From contig NZ_VTOM01000010.1 in assembly GCF_009765365.1 (NCBI RefSeq), forward strand, positions 124,001-188,000: DNA of 64,000 bases. Reading direction: 5' to 3'. This document shows, in pieces, positions 17,116 through 29,774 of the stretch. The notes under the pieces were generated by a model, which worked only from the letters and a program-made list of their open reading frames with translations, was not told the DNA's origin and made no database searches. Each line of letters starts with the position of its first letter. The first letter of the stretch is position 1. This DNA is from Antarcticirhabdus aurantiaca (lineage in GTDB: Bacteria; Pseudomonadota; Alphaproteobacteria; Rhizobiales; Rhizobiaceae). Position numbers and translations under genes: made by a program.

Positions 17116-18369
17116 ATGTGGACTTATTTTTCCGAGTGGCTGCAGTTCGGCGTGCGCTGGCTGCACGTCGTGACCGCGATCGCCTGGATCGGCTCGTCCT
17201 TCTACTTCATCGCGCTGGACCTCGGGCTCCGCAAGCCCAGGGGCGTCGCACCGCACGGCGTCGGCGGCGAGGCCTGGCAGGTCCACGGCGGCGGCTTCTA
17301 CCACATCCAGAAGTACATGGTGGCGCCCGACGGGATGCCGGAGGACCTGACCTGGTTCAAGTGGGAGAGCTACGCGACCTGGCTCTCGGGCTTCGCGCTC
17401 CTGTTCCTTGTCTACTATCTCGGGGCCGAGCTCTTCCTGATCGACCGCGAGAAGGCCGACCTGCCGGTCTGGGGCGCGAGCCTGATCGGCATGGGCGGCC
17501 TTGCCGTCGGCTGGCTCGTCTACGACGCGCTGTGCAAATCGCCGTTGAAGAGGAACGACACGGCGCTCCTCGCGGTCCTCTTCGTCTACGTCGTCGCGGC
17601 GAGTTTCCTGTTCTCCCAGGTCTTTTCCGGGCGCGGCGCGATGCTGCACACGGGCGCGATGATCGCGACGATCATGACGGCCAACGTGTTCTTCATCATC
17701 ATCCCGAACCAGAAGATCGTGGTCGCCGACCTCCAGGCCGGCAAGGTGCCGGAGCCGCGGCTCGGCATGGAGGCCAAGCAGCGTTCGCTCCACAACAACT
17801 ACCTGACGCTGCCCGTCATCTTCCTGATGCTGTCCAACCACTACCCGCTCGCCTTCGCGACGGAGTGGAACTGGGTGATCGCCGGGCTGGTGCTCCTGAT
17901 GGGCGCGGTGATCCGGCACTACTTCAACACCCACCACAAGACGGGCCGGAATCTCTGGTGGTGCTGGGTCGTGGCGGGCGTTCTCTTCGCGGCGGTGATC
18001 ACGCTGTCGGGCTCGCCCGGCTGGCGGGCGGGCGAGCCGGCGGAAGCCGCGGAAGCGGTGCGCTGGAGCAAGGATCCGCAGGTGGCGCTGGCGAGCTCCG
18101 CGCACATGGACGAGGTCGAGGGCATCGTGCTCTCGCGCTGCTCCATGTGCCACGCCAAGGCGCCGCTCTATCCCGGCATCGGCGTCGCGCCCAAGGCCGT
18201 GCTTCTGGAAACGCGCGACGAGATCGTCGCCAACGCGCCGCTGATCGAGCGCCAGGCGGTGCGCTCGCACGCCATGCCGCCGGGCAACGTCACGGGGCTG
18301 GAGCCGGCCGAGCGCGAGGTGCTGGCCTCGTGGATCGCCGACGGCGACGCGCCGGGTCTCAACCGATGA
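17116..18369 (+). CDS. puuD: membrane-bound urate hydroxylase PuuD with cytochrome c tail
   Basis: A 417-residue urate oxidase of the PuuD type that turns urate into 5-hydroxyisourate and feeds electrons to the respiratory chain, so no hydrogen peroxide is made. The N-terminal two thirds is membrane-embedded: about eight hydrophobic segments with WLHVVTAIAWIGSSFYF, GFYHIQKYM and LHNNYLTLPVIFLMLSNHYP. The C-terminal periplasmic part has one haem c motif, CSMCH (about residues 351-355), with a later Met in HAMPPGN as likely axial ligand. ATG 17116 gives the family start MWTYFSEWLQFG. The stop overlaps the guanine deaminase start as ATGA. Confidence 0.94.
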   Translation: MWTYFSEWLQFGVRWLHVVTAIAWIGSSFYFIALDLGLRKPRGVAPHGVGGEAWQVHGGGFYHIQKYMVAPDGMPEDLTWFKWESYATWLSGFALLFLVYYLGAELFLIDREKADLPVWGASLIGMGGLAVGWLVYDALCKSPLKRNDTALLAVLFVYVVAASFLFSQVFSGRGAMLHTGAMIATIMTANVFFIIIPNQKIVVADLQAGKVPEPRLGMEAKQRSLHNNYLTLPVIFLMLSNHYPLAFATEWNWVIAGLVLLMGAVIRHYFNTHHKTGRNLWWCWVVAGVLFAAVITLSGSPGWRAGEPAEAAEAVRWSKDPQVALASSAHMDEVEGIVLSRCSMCHAKAPLYPGIGVAPKAVLLETRDEIVANAPLIERQAVRSHAMPPGNVTGLEPAEREVLASWIADGDAPGLNR

Positions 18370-19790
18370 GCGCGGCGGCGACGTCCGTCGCGCCGCTCGC
18401 GATCCGCGGGCGGGTGCTGTCCTTCGACGCCGACCCGGCGCTCGTCCCGAGCGGCGGGCGGGGGGCCGTGCGCTACATCGAGGACGGGCTCGTTCTCGTC
18501 GAGGACGGCCTGATCAAGGCGGTCGGCGAGGCGCCGGCCATGCTGCGGGAGCTGTCGGCGCAGGTCATGGTGGCCGACCACCGGCCGCATCTGATCCTGC
18601 CCGGCTTCATCGACCCGCACCTCCACATGCCGCAGACGCAGGTCGTCGCCTCCTACGGCGCCGAGCTGATGGAATGGCTGCAGAAGTACACCTTTCCCGA
18701 GGAAAGCCGCTATGGCGATCCGGCCGTGGCGGCGGGCGCCTCGCGCTTCCTGCTCGACGAGCTGCTCGCCAACGGCACGACGACGGCCGCCGTGTTCTGC
18801 ACGACGCATCCGGGCTCGGTCGACGCCTTCTTCGCGGAAAGCCTTTCGCGCGGCCTGCGCATGGTCGCGGGCAAGGTGATGATGGACCGAAACGCCCCGC
18901 CGGCCCTCCTCGACGCGGCCGAGGAAGGCGCGGCGGATTCGGAAGCGCTGATCGCGCGCTGGCACGGGCGCGGACGCCTGGAATACGCGATCTCGCCGCG
19001 CTTCGCCCCGACCTCGAGCGAGGCGCAGCTGGAAGCGACGGCGGCGCTGGCGCGGGCGCATCCGGACCTTCACGTCCAGACGCACCTGTCGGAGAACCTC
19101 GGCGAGATCGACTTCGTGAAGCAGCTGTTCCCTTGGGCGGCGGACTACACGGCGGTCTACGAGCGCTACGGGCTGGTGCGGCCGAAGGGATTGTTCGGGC
19201 ACTGCATCCATCTCGGCGACCGGGAATGGCGGGCGATGGCGAGGGGCGGGGCGACGGCGGTGTTCTGCCCGACCTCGAACCTGTTCCTCGGCTCGGGCCT
19301 CTTCGACCTCGCGCGGGCGCGGGTCGAGGGCGTGAAGGTCGGTCTCGCGACCGATATCGGCGGGGGAACGAGCTATTCCATGCTGCGGACCGCGTCGGAG
19401 GCCTACAAGGTGCTGGCCCTGCGGGGCCAGACGCTGCCGGCCTTTGAGGCCTTCCACATGATGACGGCGGGCAACGCCGCCGCCATGGGGCTGGAGGAGC
19501 GCATCGGGCGGATCGCGCCGGGTCTCGAAGCCGACATGGTCGTCCTCGACAGTCAGGCCACCACCGCGCTGCGGCGGCGGATGGAGCGGGTCGACAATCT
19601 CGCGGACGAGCTCTTCGCGCTGCTCGTTCTGGGCGACGAGCGCTCGACGGTCGCGACCTACGCGGCTGGGCGGCGGGTCTTCGATCGGCGCTCGGGCCCG
19701 GCTCGGCCGGCCCATGCCGCGCGCGCGACCATGCCGGACGCGCAGCTCGGCCCGCAGGCGGGCGAGGCGGCGGCCGCGCAGCAGCAATAG
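18366..19790 (+). CDS. guaD: guanine deaminase
   Basis: A 474-residue amidohydrolase that converts guanine to xanthine and ammonia. The zinc site is H85 and H87 in GFIDPHLHMPQTQ, with VQTHLSEN, FGHCIHLG and the Asp in ATDIGGGTSYSML; the CPTSNLFLGSGLF segment is specific to GuaD. The last 30 or so residues are an Ala/Gln-rich tail (ending AAAAQQQ) not normally present. It is translationally coupled to puuD (ATGA overlap) and supplies xanthine to XdhAB. Confidence 0.94.
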   Translation: MSAAATSVAPLAIRGRVLSFDADPALVPSGGRGAVRYIEDGLVLVEDGLIKAVGEAPAMLRELSAQVMVADHRPHLILPGFIDPHLHMPQTQVVASYGAELMEWLQKYTFPEESRYGDPAVAAGASRFLLDELLANGTTTAAVFCTTHPGSVDAFFAESLSRGLRMVAGKVMMDRNAPPALLDAAEEGAADSEALIARWHGRGRLEYAISPRFAPTSSEAQLEATAALARAHPDLHVQTHLSENLGEIDFVKQLFPWAADYTAVYERYGLVRPKGLFGHCIHLGDREWRAMARGGATAVFCPTSNLFLGSGLFDLARARVEGVKVGLATDIGGGTSYSMLRTASEAYKVLALRGQTLPAFEAFHMMTAGNAAAMGLEERIGRIAPGLEADMVVLDSQATTALRRRMERVDNLADELFALLVLGDERSTVATYAAGRRVFDRRSGPARPAHAARATMPDAQLGPQAGEAAAAQQQ

Positions 19791-19907
19791 GTCGGCCTAT
19801 CGCGCGACGACGGGGGTGCTTCGGTGCTCCCTCGCGCGGACGGGGGCGACAAGTTGTGGTCGGCGCCTATCTGCCTTCGCGGTTCAACGCGAGGACGGAG
19901 ACGGGCG

Positions 19908-20756
19908 ATGCGGCTGGTGCGGTACGGCGAGGCGGGGGCGGAGAAGCCGGGACTGATCGATGCGGAGAACGTGCTTCGCGATCTGTCCGAGGAAATCGAC
20001 GATCTGGCCGGGGATCACCTGTCGCGGGCGACGATGGACCGGCTGCGCGCGCTCGACCCGAAGAGCCTTGCCAAGGCCGACCCCTCGCACCGCATCGGAC
20101 CGCCGGTCGGGCGGCTCGGCAACTTCATCGCGATCGGGCTGAACTATGCCGACCACGCCCGCGAGAGCGGCGCGGAGATCCCGAAGGAGCCGGTGGTCTT
20201 CAACAAGGCGCCGTCGAGCCTGTCCGGCCCGATGGACGAGATCCCTCTGCCGTCCGATTCCAAGAGCCTCGACTGGGAGGTCGAGGTGGCCGTCGTCATC
20301 GGCGATCCCGCCTGGCGCATCAAGGAGGACGCGGCGCTCGCCCACATCGCGGGCTTCACGCTCTGCCACGACGTGTCCGAGCGCGACTGGCAGCGCGAGC
20401 GCGGCGGGCAATGGACCAAGGGCAAGAGCGCGCCGGGCTTCGGCCCGCTCGGCCCCTGGCTGGTGACGCCGGACCAGATCGACGATCCGCAGGCCATCGA
20501 GCTCTGGCTCGACGTCAACGGCGAGCGCATGCAGACGGGCACGACGGCGAACATGATCTTCGGCTTCTCGCAGATCGTGTCCTACCTCTCGAACTTCATG
20601 CGCCTGATGCCGGGCGACGTCATCACGACCGGCACCCCGGCCGGCGTCGGCATGGGCATGAAGCCGCCGCGCTACCTCAAGGACGGCGACATCGTCACGC
20701 TGGGATCGCCGCTGCTCGGCAGCCAGCGACAGGTCGTGCGCCTCTCCGGCGAATAG
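19908..20756 (+). CDS. fumarylacetoacetate hydrolase (FAH) family protein
   Basis: A 282-residue FAH-fold enzyme of the 2-hydroxyhepta-2,4-diene-1,7-dioate isomerase / acylpyruvase type. It has GLNYADHARESG, the metal ligands in SLDWEVEVAVVIG, FTLCHDVSERDWQRERGGQW and TGTPAGVGMGM, which together mark the family. Such genes are often labelled ureidoglycolate lyase in databases because they sit beside purine or sugar-acid genes. A true AllA is present here, so a different keto-acid substrate is more likely. ATG 19908 is chosen because the conserved fold starts at MRLVRYGEAG. It lies 117 bases after guaD. Confidence 0.85.
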   Translation: MRLVRYGEAGAEKPGLIDAENVLRDLSEEIDDLAGDHLSRATMDRLRALDPKSLAKADPSHRIGPPVGRLGNFIAIGLNYADHARESGAEIPKEPVVFNKAPSSLSGPMDEIPLPSDSKSLDWEVEVAVVIGDPAWRIKEDAALAHIAGFTLCHDVSERDWQRERGGQWTKGKSAPGFGPLGPWLVTPDQIDDPQAIELWLDVNGERMQTGTTANMIFGFSQIVSYLSNFMRLMPGDVITTGTPAGVGMGMKPPRYLKDGDIVTLGSPLLGSQRQVVRLSGE

Positions 20757-20800
20757 CCGGCCAACCCCTCGCCAGCGGGGCGGCGCGCCCCACTTCCCGC

Positions 20801-20825
20801 GAAACCCGGGGCGGGCCGGATCGTT
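20801..20825 (+). promoter_or_regulatory. EcfG-like promoter candidate before glgE
   Basis: GAAAC, then 16 bases, then CGTT, 67 bases before the glgE ATG. The general-stress sigma factor consensus of alphaproteobacteria is GGAAC-N16/17-CGTT, so there is one mismatch. Stress control of GlgE/trehalose genes would make sense, but the match is imperfect. Confidence 0.35.
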
Positions 20826-20892
20826 TGTCCCTCGTCGAGGGCGAGGCCTTCGGCCGACCCGCTGTTCAGAACGACGCCGCGAAGGACGATTC

Positions 20893-22929
20893 ATGGCCGA
20901 CGTTGTCGAGATTGCCCGCAAGACGAAGAAGCCGGTCGCGCCGAGGCGCGACCCCGAAAGCGAGGCCCGGCTGCTCCAGCTCGCCGAGAGCCGGCTCGCC
21001 ATCGAGGGCGTGGCGCCGGAGATCGACGCCGGCCGCTTCGCGGTGAAGCGCTTCGAGAACGAGCCTCTGGACATCGAGGCCGACGTCTTCTCCGACGGGC
21101 ACGACAAGATCGCCTGCGCCGTGATCTTCGGCCCGGCGGGAGGCGAGTGGCAGGAGACGCCGCTCGTCTTCTGGGAAAACGATCGCTGGCGCGCGACGGT
21201 CTCGTTCCCGACGCCCGGCCCCTACCGCTACTCGATCATCGCCTGGCGGGACCTTCACGCGACCTGGCGCGACGAGGCGACCAAGAAGCGCGACGCGGGC
21301 AAGCTGACCGAGCTGGAGATGAAGGAGGCGAGAAACCTCCTCGTCGAGGCGCAAGGCTCGGGGCGCGGCTCCAAGAACGACGCCAAGGCCCTGGCGAAGC
21401 TCATCGCGAGCTACGACAAGCTGGAGGGCCGGGGCGACATGGACGGGCGCTACGCCCTCCTGACCGACCCGGAAACGGTGAAGCTGCTCTACGCCTGCGG
21501 GCAGCGCACCAACCTCACGCGCTATCCCATCGACGTGCCGGTCTGGGTGGATCGGGAAGCTGCGGCCTTCTCGGCCTGGTACGAGATCTTCCCGCGCTCG
21601 CAGTCCGGCGATCCGAACCGCCACGGCACCTTCGACGACGTGATCGCCCGCCTGCCCGACATCCAGGAGATGGGCTTCGACGTCCTGTACTTCCCGCCGA
21701 TCCACCCGATCGGCAAGACCAACCGGAAGGGGAAGAACAACACGCTGACGCCCAGCGAGACCGATCCCGGCTCGCCTTACGCCATCGGCTCGCACGAGGG
21801 CGGCCACGACGCGCTGCATCCCGAGCTCGGCAGCTTCGACGACTTCGCCCGCATGGTCTCGGCCGCGAAGGATCACGGGCTGGAGGTGGCGATCGACTTC
21901 GCCATCCAGTGCTCGCCCGACCATCCCTGGATCAAGGAGCATCCGGAATGGTTCGACTGGCGTCCTGACGGCACGATCAAGTTCGCCGAGAATCCGCCGA
22001 AGAAGTACGAGGACATCGTCAATGTCCACTTCTATCGCGGCGCGCTGCCCTCGATCTGGTACGCTCTCCGCGACATCGTCCTGTTCTGGCTGAACAAGGG
22101 CGTGCGGATCTTCCGCGTCGACAACCCGCACACCAAGCCCTTCCCGTTCTGGGAGTGGATGATCGCCGAGGTGCGGAAAGTGGATCCCGGCGCGATCTTC
22201 CTCGCGGAAGCCTTCACGCGCCCGAAGGTGATGAAGCGCCTCGCCAAGGTCGGCTACAATCAGTCCTATTCCTACTTCACCTGGCGGAACGCCAAGTGGG
22301 AGCTGGAAGAGTACCTGAAGGAGCTGACGACCGAGGAGTGCGCCGAGTACATGCGGCCGAACTTCTTCGTCAACACGCCCGACATCAATCCGCGCTATCT
22401 CCAGACCAGCGGCCGACCGGGCTTCCGGACGCGGCTCGCTCTGGCGGCGACGCTGGGCGGGAACTACGGCGTTTATTCCGGCTTTGAGCTCTGCGAATTC
22501 CTGCCCGTTCCCGGCAAGGAAGAATATCTCAATTCTGAGAAGTACGAGCTGCGCGCCTTCGACTGGCGGGCGGAGGGCAACATCCGGGACGACATTGCCT
22601 TCTTCAACGATCTGCGTCGCGCCGAGCCGGCGATGCGCGATTTCCGCTCGCTCCAGTTCTTCAACTTCTGGAACGACCAGATCCTTTACTACGCCAAGCG
22701 CACCGCCGACCGGCGCTCCTACCTCCTGTTCATGGTCTGCCTCGACCCGTTCAACGCGCAGGGCGGGCACTTCGAGGTGCCGCTCTGGGAGCTCGGTCTG
22801 CCGGACAACGGCACGGTTCAGGTCGAGGATCTCGTTCATCGCCACGGCTTCGCCTGGCACGGCAAGATGCAGCACTGGTGGATCGACCCGAAGGAATGCC
22901 CGTATCGCGTCTTCAGGATCACCGATTAA
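20893..22929 (+). CDS. glgE: alpha-1,4-glucan:maltose-1-phosphate maltosyltransferase
   Basis: A 678-residue GH13_3 enzyme that extends alpha-glucan chains with maltose from maltose-1-phosphate. After an N-terminal beta domain the catalytic barrel shows WYEIFPRSQSGD, FPPIHPIGKTNRKGKNN (the GlgE donor-site loop), nucleophile D410 in FRVDNPHTKP, acid/base E439 in FLAEAFTRP, and NTPDINPRYLQTSGRPGF. Length fits the family (about 670). It heads a tight operon with treS-mak, 18 bases downstream, which makes its donor, and glgB, which branches the product. This is the full GlgE pathway without glycogen synthase. Confidence 0.95.
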   Translation: MADVVEIARKTKKPVAPRRDPESEARLLQLAESRLAIEGVAPEIDAGRFAVKRFENEPLDIEADVFSDGHDKIACAVIFGPAGGEWQETPLVFWENDRWRATVSFPTPGPYRYSIIAWRDLHATWRDEATKKRDAGKLTELEMKEARNLLVEAQGSGRGSKNDAKALAKLIASYDKLEGRGDMDGRYALLTDPETVKLLYACGQRTNLTRYPIDVPVWVDREAAAFSAWYEIFPRSQSGDPNRHGTFDDVIARLPDIQEMGFDVLYFPPIHPIGKTNRKGKNNTLTPSETDPGSPYAIGSHEGGHDALHPELGSFDDFARMVSAAKDHGLEVAIDFAIQCSPDHPWIKEHPEWFDWRPDGTIKFAENPPKKYEDIVNVHFYRGALPSIWYALRDIVLFWLNKGVRIFRVDNPHTKPFPFWEWMIAEVRKVDPGAIFLAEAFTRPKVMKRLAKVGYNQSYSYFTWRNAKWELEEYLKELTTEECAEYMRPNFFVNTPDINPRYLQTSGRPGFRTRLALAATLGGNYGVYSGFELCEFLPVPGKEEYLNSEKYELRAFDWRAEGNIRDDIAFFNDLRRAEPAMRDFRSLQFFNFWNDQILYYAKRTADRRSYLLFMVCLDPFNAQGGHFEVPLWELGLPDNGTVQVEDLVHRHGFAWHGKMQHWWIDPKECPYRVFRITD

Positions 22930-22947
22930 GGAGCGAAGACTCACTTC

Positions 22948-26285
<3,338 letters not shown>

Positions 26286-26286
<1 letters not shown>

Positions 26287-28547
26287 TGAACGCCTTCTCG
26301 AACGACGCGTCCGGCGCCGCTTCCGTCGCCGGCAGCATCGATCACCGGCCGGACGAGCATCAAGCGCGTGACATCGCCGCCGGACGCCATGCCGATCCCT
26401 TCGCCGTCCTCGGCCGCTTCGTGGTGGAGGGCGGGGCGATCGTGCGTGCCTTCCGCCCCGGCGCAGAGGGCGCCAAGGTCGTCGACGGCGCGGGCGGCGC
26501 CGTTCTCGCCGAACTGGAGCGCTTCGGGCCGGAAGGCTTCTTTTCCGGTTTCGTGCCCGGCCTCGCGGGCGAGGGCGCCTACCGCTTCCGCTTCACCCAT
26601 GACGGCGTGGACTGGGAGGAGGAGGACGCCTACCGCTTCGGTCCGATCCTGTCCGACCTCGACGCCTATCTCCTGGCCGAAGGGCGGCACTACAAGCTCT
26701 ACGAGAAGTACGGCGCCCATCCCCGGGAGATGGACGGCGTTCAGGGCACGGCCTTCGTCGTCCTGGCGCCGAACGCCCGCCGGGTGTCGGTGGTCGGCAA
26801 CTTCAACGCCTGGGACGGCCGGCGGCACGTCATGCGCCGGCGCTGGGAGTGCGGCTCGTGGGAGCTGTTCATTCCCGGTATCGGCCGGGGCGAGACCTAC
26901 AAGTTCGAGGTGATCGGCCCGAACGGCGACCGCCAGCCGCTGAAGGCCGATCCGGTCGGCTTCCGTCAGGAGCTGGCGCCCTCCACGGCCTCGATCGTCG
27001 AGGGGCTCGTCGAGCACGAGTGGCAGGACGAGGCGTTCCGCGCGCAAGGGCAAGACTGGCAGGACGCGAACAAGCCGATCTCCATCTACGAGGTGCATCT
27101 GGGCTCGTGGAAGCGGGGCGAGGGCAACGTCTACCTCGACTACGACCAGATCACCGGTCAGCTCGTCGACTACGTCCGCGACATGGGCTTCACCCACGTC
27201 GAGTTCATGCCGGTGTCGGAGCACCCCTTCTACGGCTCCTGGGGCTACCAGCCGATCGGGCTCTACGCGCCGACCTCGCGCTTCGGCGATCCGGCCGGCT
27301 TCGCCCGCATGGTCGACACGTTCCACCAGGCCGGGATCGGCGTCCTTCTCGACTGGGTGCCCGGCCACTTCCCGACCGACGTGCACGGCCTCGGCCGCTT
27401 CGACGGGACGGCGCTCTACGAGCATCCCGATCCGCGGCGCGGCTTCCACAAGGACTGGAACACGCTGATCTACGACTACGGCCGGACGGAGGTGAAGAAC
27501 TTCCTCGTCGCCAACGGCCTCTATTGGCTCGATCGCTTCCACGTCGACGGCCTGCGCGTTGACGCGGTCGCCTCGATGCTCTACCTCGATTACTCGCGCA
27601 ACCACGGCGAGTGGGAGCCGAATATCCACGGCGGGCGCGAGAACCTCGAGGCCATGGCCTTCCTGAAGGAGACCAACGAGAAGGCCGGCGAGTATTATCC
27701 GAAGGCCACGACCCACGCCGAGGAATCGACGGCCTTCCCGAACGTGTCCCGGCCGACCTATGCGGGCGGGCTCGGCTTCCACTTCAAGTGGAACATGGGC
27801 TGGATGCACGACACCCTGCACTACATGCAGGAAAACCCGATAAACCGGCGCTACCACCAGCACCTGATGACCTTCGGGATGGTCTACGCCTTCTCCGAGA
27901 ACTTCGTCCTGCCGCTCTCCCACGACGAGGTCGTCTACGGGAAGGGCTCGCTCCTCAACAAGATGCCAGGCGATCGCTGGCAGAAGTTCGCCAACCTCCG
28001 CGCCTATTTCGGCTTCATGTGGGCCCATCCCGGCAAGAAGCTGCTCTTCATGGGCGGCGAGTTCGGGCAGTGGGGCGAGTGGAACCACGACCAGTCGCTG
28101 GACTGGCACCTCCTGGAGGGCGACGAAGGCCGCGAGCATCGCGGCGTGCAGCGGCTCGTGCGCGATCTCAACACGCTGTATCGGGGCGTGCCCGCGCTCT
28201 ACGAGAACGATTGCGACCCTACCGGCTTCGAGTGGATCGACACGGCGGACGCGGACCACTCGGTCCTGTCGTTCCTGCGCAAGGACAGGCACGGCGGAAC
28301 GGCGGTGGTGGTTTGCAACTTCACGCCGGTGCCGCGCCACGGCTACCGCGTGGGCGTGCCGCATGGCGGGCGCTGGCGCGAGGCGCTGAACACCGACGCG
28401 GACATCTACGGCGGCTCCAACGTCGGCAACATGGGCGAGCGCGAGGCGGACGAGGGCTGGATCCAGGGCCGGCCCTATTCGCTGGAGCTCAGCCTGCCGC
28501 CTTTGTCGACCATGGTGTTCGTGCCGGACGAGTCGCCGCGCGGTTGA
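26286..28547 (+). CDS. glgB: 1,4-alpha-glucan branching enzyme
   Basis: A 753-residue GH13_9 branching enzyme with an N-terminal extra domain, a CBM48 domain (about 110-210) and a catalytic barrel. Nucleophile D426 ([15 protein letters not shown]), E479 (HAEESTAFP) and D547 ([14 protein letters not shown]) keep the spacing of E. coli GlgB. It introduces alpha-1,6 branches into the glucan made by GlgE. It shares one base with the treS-mak stop. The last 59 bases overlap the 3' end of the convergent diguanylate cyclase gene. Confidence 0.95.
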
Positions 28548-29706
28548 ATCGCAGCGGCCGTTCGGGAAGCGGGGTGGCCGCGTCGATCTCGACGCGGTCG
28601 CGCCCCTCTGCCTTCGCCCGGTAAAGCGCGGCGTCGGCCGCGCGCAGCGCGTCGGCGAGGCTTCCGGAGCCGGAGGACAGGGCGGCAAGCCCGATGCTGA
28701 CGGTGATTTCCGCGTCGAGCGCCTCGAAGCGCCGGGTCGCTTCGGTGAAGCGGGACGCGAGGCGGCGGGCGGTGGCGGCCACCGCCTCGGGCGTGCCCGG
28801 CAGGATCGCCGCGAACTCCTCGCCGCCCAGCCGCGCGATGATCGCGCCCGGCGGCAGCTCCGCCGCTGCGACGCGGGCGAAGAGCTTCAGCACGTGGTCG
28901 CCCGTCTCGTGGCCGTATCTGTCGTTGACGCGCTTGAAGTGGTCGAGGTCGGCGAGAAGCAGCGCGTGGGGCGCGTCGGCGGGCAGGCGGAGCGCCTCCT
29001 GGAACAGGGCGCGGCGATTGTCGAGACCGGTCAGGAAGTCGGTGCGCGAAGCGGCGACGAGCTGCTGCTCGCGCTCCTCGCGGATCGCGCCGATGAACAG
29101 AGCCGGCACGGCGACGGCGAAGAGGACCCCCTCGAAGACGGTCGCGACGGCCAGGCTATGGCGAACGGCCCCCGCGCTGTCGGCGGCGAGCAGGATCGGG
29201 AGCCGCACCAGGTAGACGGCGGCATGCACCAGAAAGGTCGCGGCGAGGAGTGGGCGCGCGCGCAGATCGGCGATGCTGCGCCCGCGCCAAACGAGCGCCG
29301 CGCCGACGAGGTTGATGCCCGCGATGGTCAGGGACGAGATCCAGAACCACGAGACGTTCGTCAGGAAGGGCGCGAGCGGCAGCCACACCGCGGCGTAGGC
29401 GGCGCAGAAGCCGAAGAGCGGCCAGCGCCAGGCGCGCCGCCCCGTCAGCGCGGCAACCGCGGCGATCAGCACGGCGTAGCCGCAGGCGATCATGACGTGG
29501 GACAGGCCGCGGCCGATCAGGATCGGCGTTTCGGACACCGCGGGAAGGAGCGAGGAGCCGAGGGCGAAGAGGACGTAGGCGGCGGCGCACAGGCGCAATT
29601 CCAGGTGGCGGCGGCCGGCCGATAGGCTCTCCCACAACGTCAGCGCCACCATCAGGACGGACGTGCCGACGAGCAGGTAGTAGAGCGTGAGCACGTCGAG
29701 GCGCAT
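28489..29706 (-). CDS. GGDEF diguanylate cyclase, membrane-anchored
   Basis: A 405-residue protein with a hydrophobic N-terminal half (about six to seven membrane segments, residues 5-205) and a C-terminal GGDEF domain. The active-site motif is GGEEF at residues 294-298, with [21 protein letters not shown] upstream, so catalysis (two GTP to cyclic di-GMP) is expected. No RxxD inhibitory site is seen before the motif. No EAL domain is present. The membrane part suggests an envelope signal, but the ligand is unknown. Its 3' end is antisense to the last 59 bases of glgB, an arrangement that could link the two messages. Confidence 0.9.
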   Translation of the reverse strand: MRLDVLTLYYLLVGTSVLMVALTLWESLSAGRRHLELRLCAAAYVLFALGSSLLPAVSETPILIGRGLSHVMIACGYAVLIAAVAALTGRRAWRWPLFGFCAAYAAVWLPLAPFLTNVSWFWISSLTIAGINLVGAALVWRGRSIADLRARPLLAATFLVHAAVYLVRLPILLAADSAGAVRHSLAVATVFEGVLFAVAVPALFIGAIREEREQQLVAASRTDFLTGLDNRRALFQEALRLPADAPHALLLADLDHFKRVNDRYGHETGDHVLKLFARVAAAELPPGAIIARLGGEEFAAILPGTPEAVAATARRLASRFTEATRRFEALDAEITVSIGLAALSSGSGSLADALRAADAALYRAKAEGRDRVEIDAATPLPERPLRFNRAATRPARTPWSTKAAG

Positions 29707-29774
29707 TCGACCCCCTGGTCCTGTTCGCAGATCCCCATAGCACTCGGAATCCGAACGTCACCTTGACGCGAAGG

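Noticed and set aside
19791-19907. Possible tRNA or small RNA between guaD and the FAH gene (GC-rich stems).
   Set aside because: No cloverleaf, anticodon arm or TPsiC sequence could be drawn, and the stems are short.
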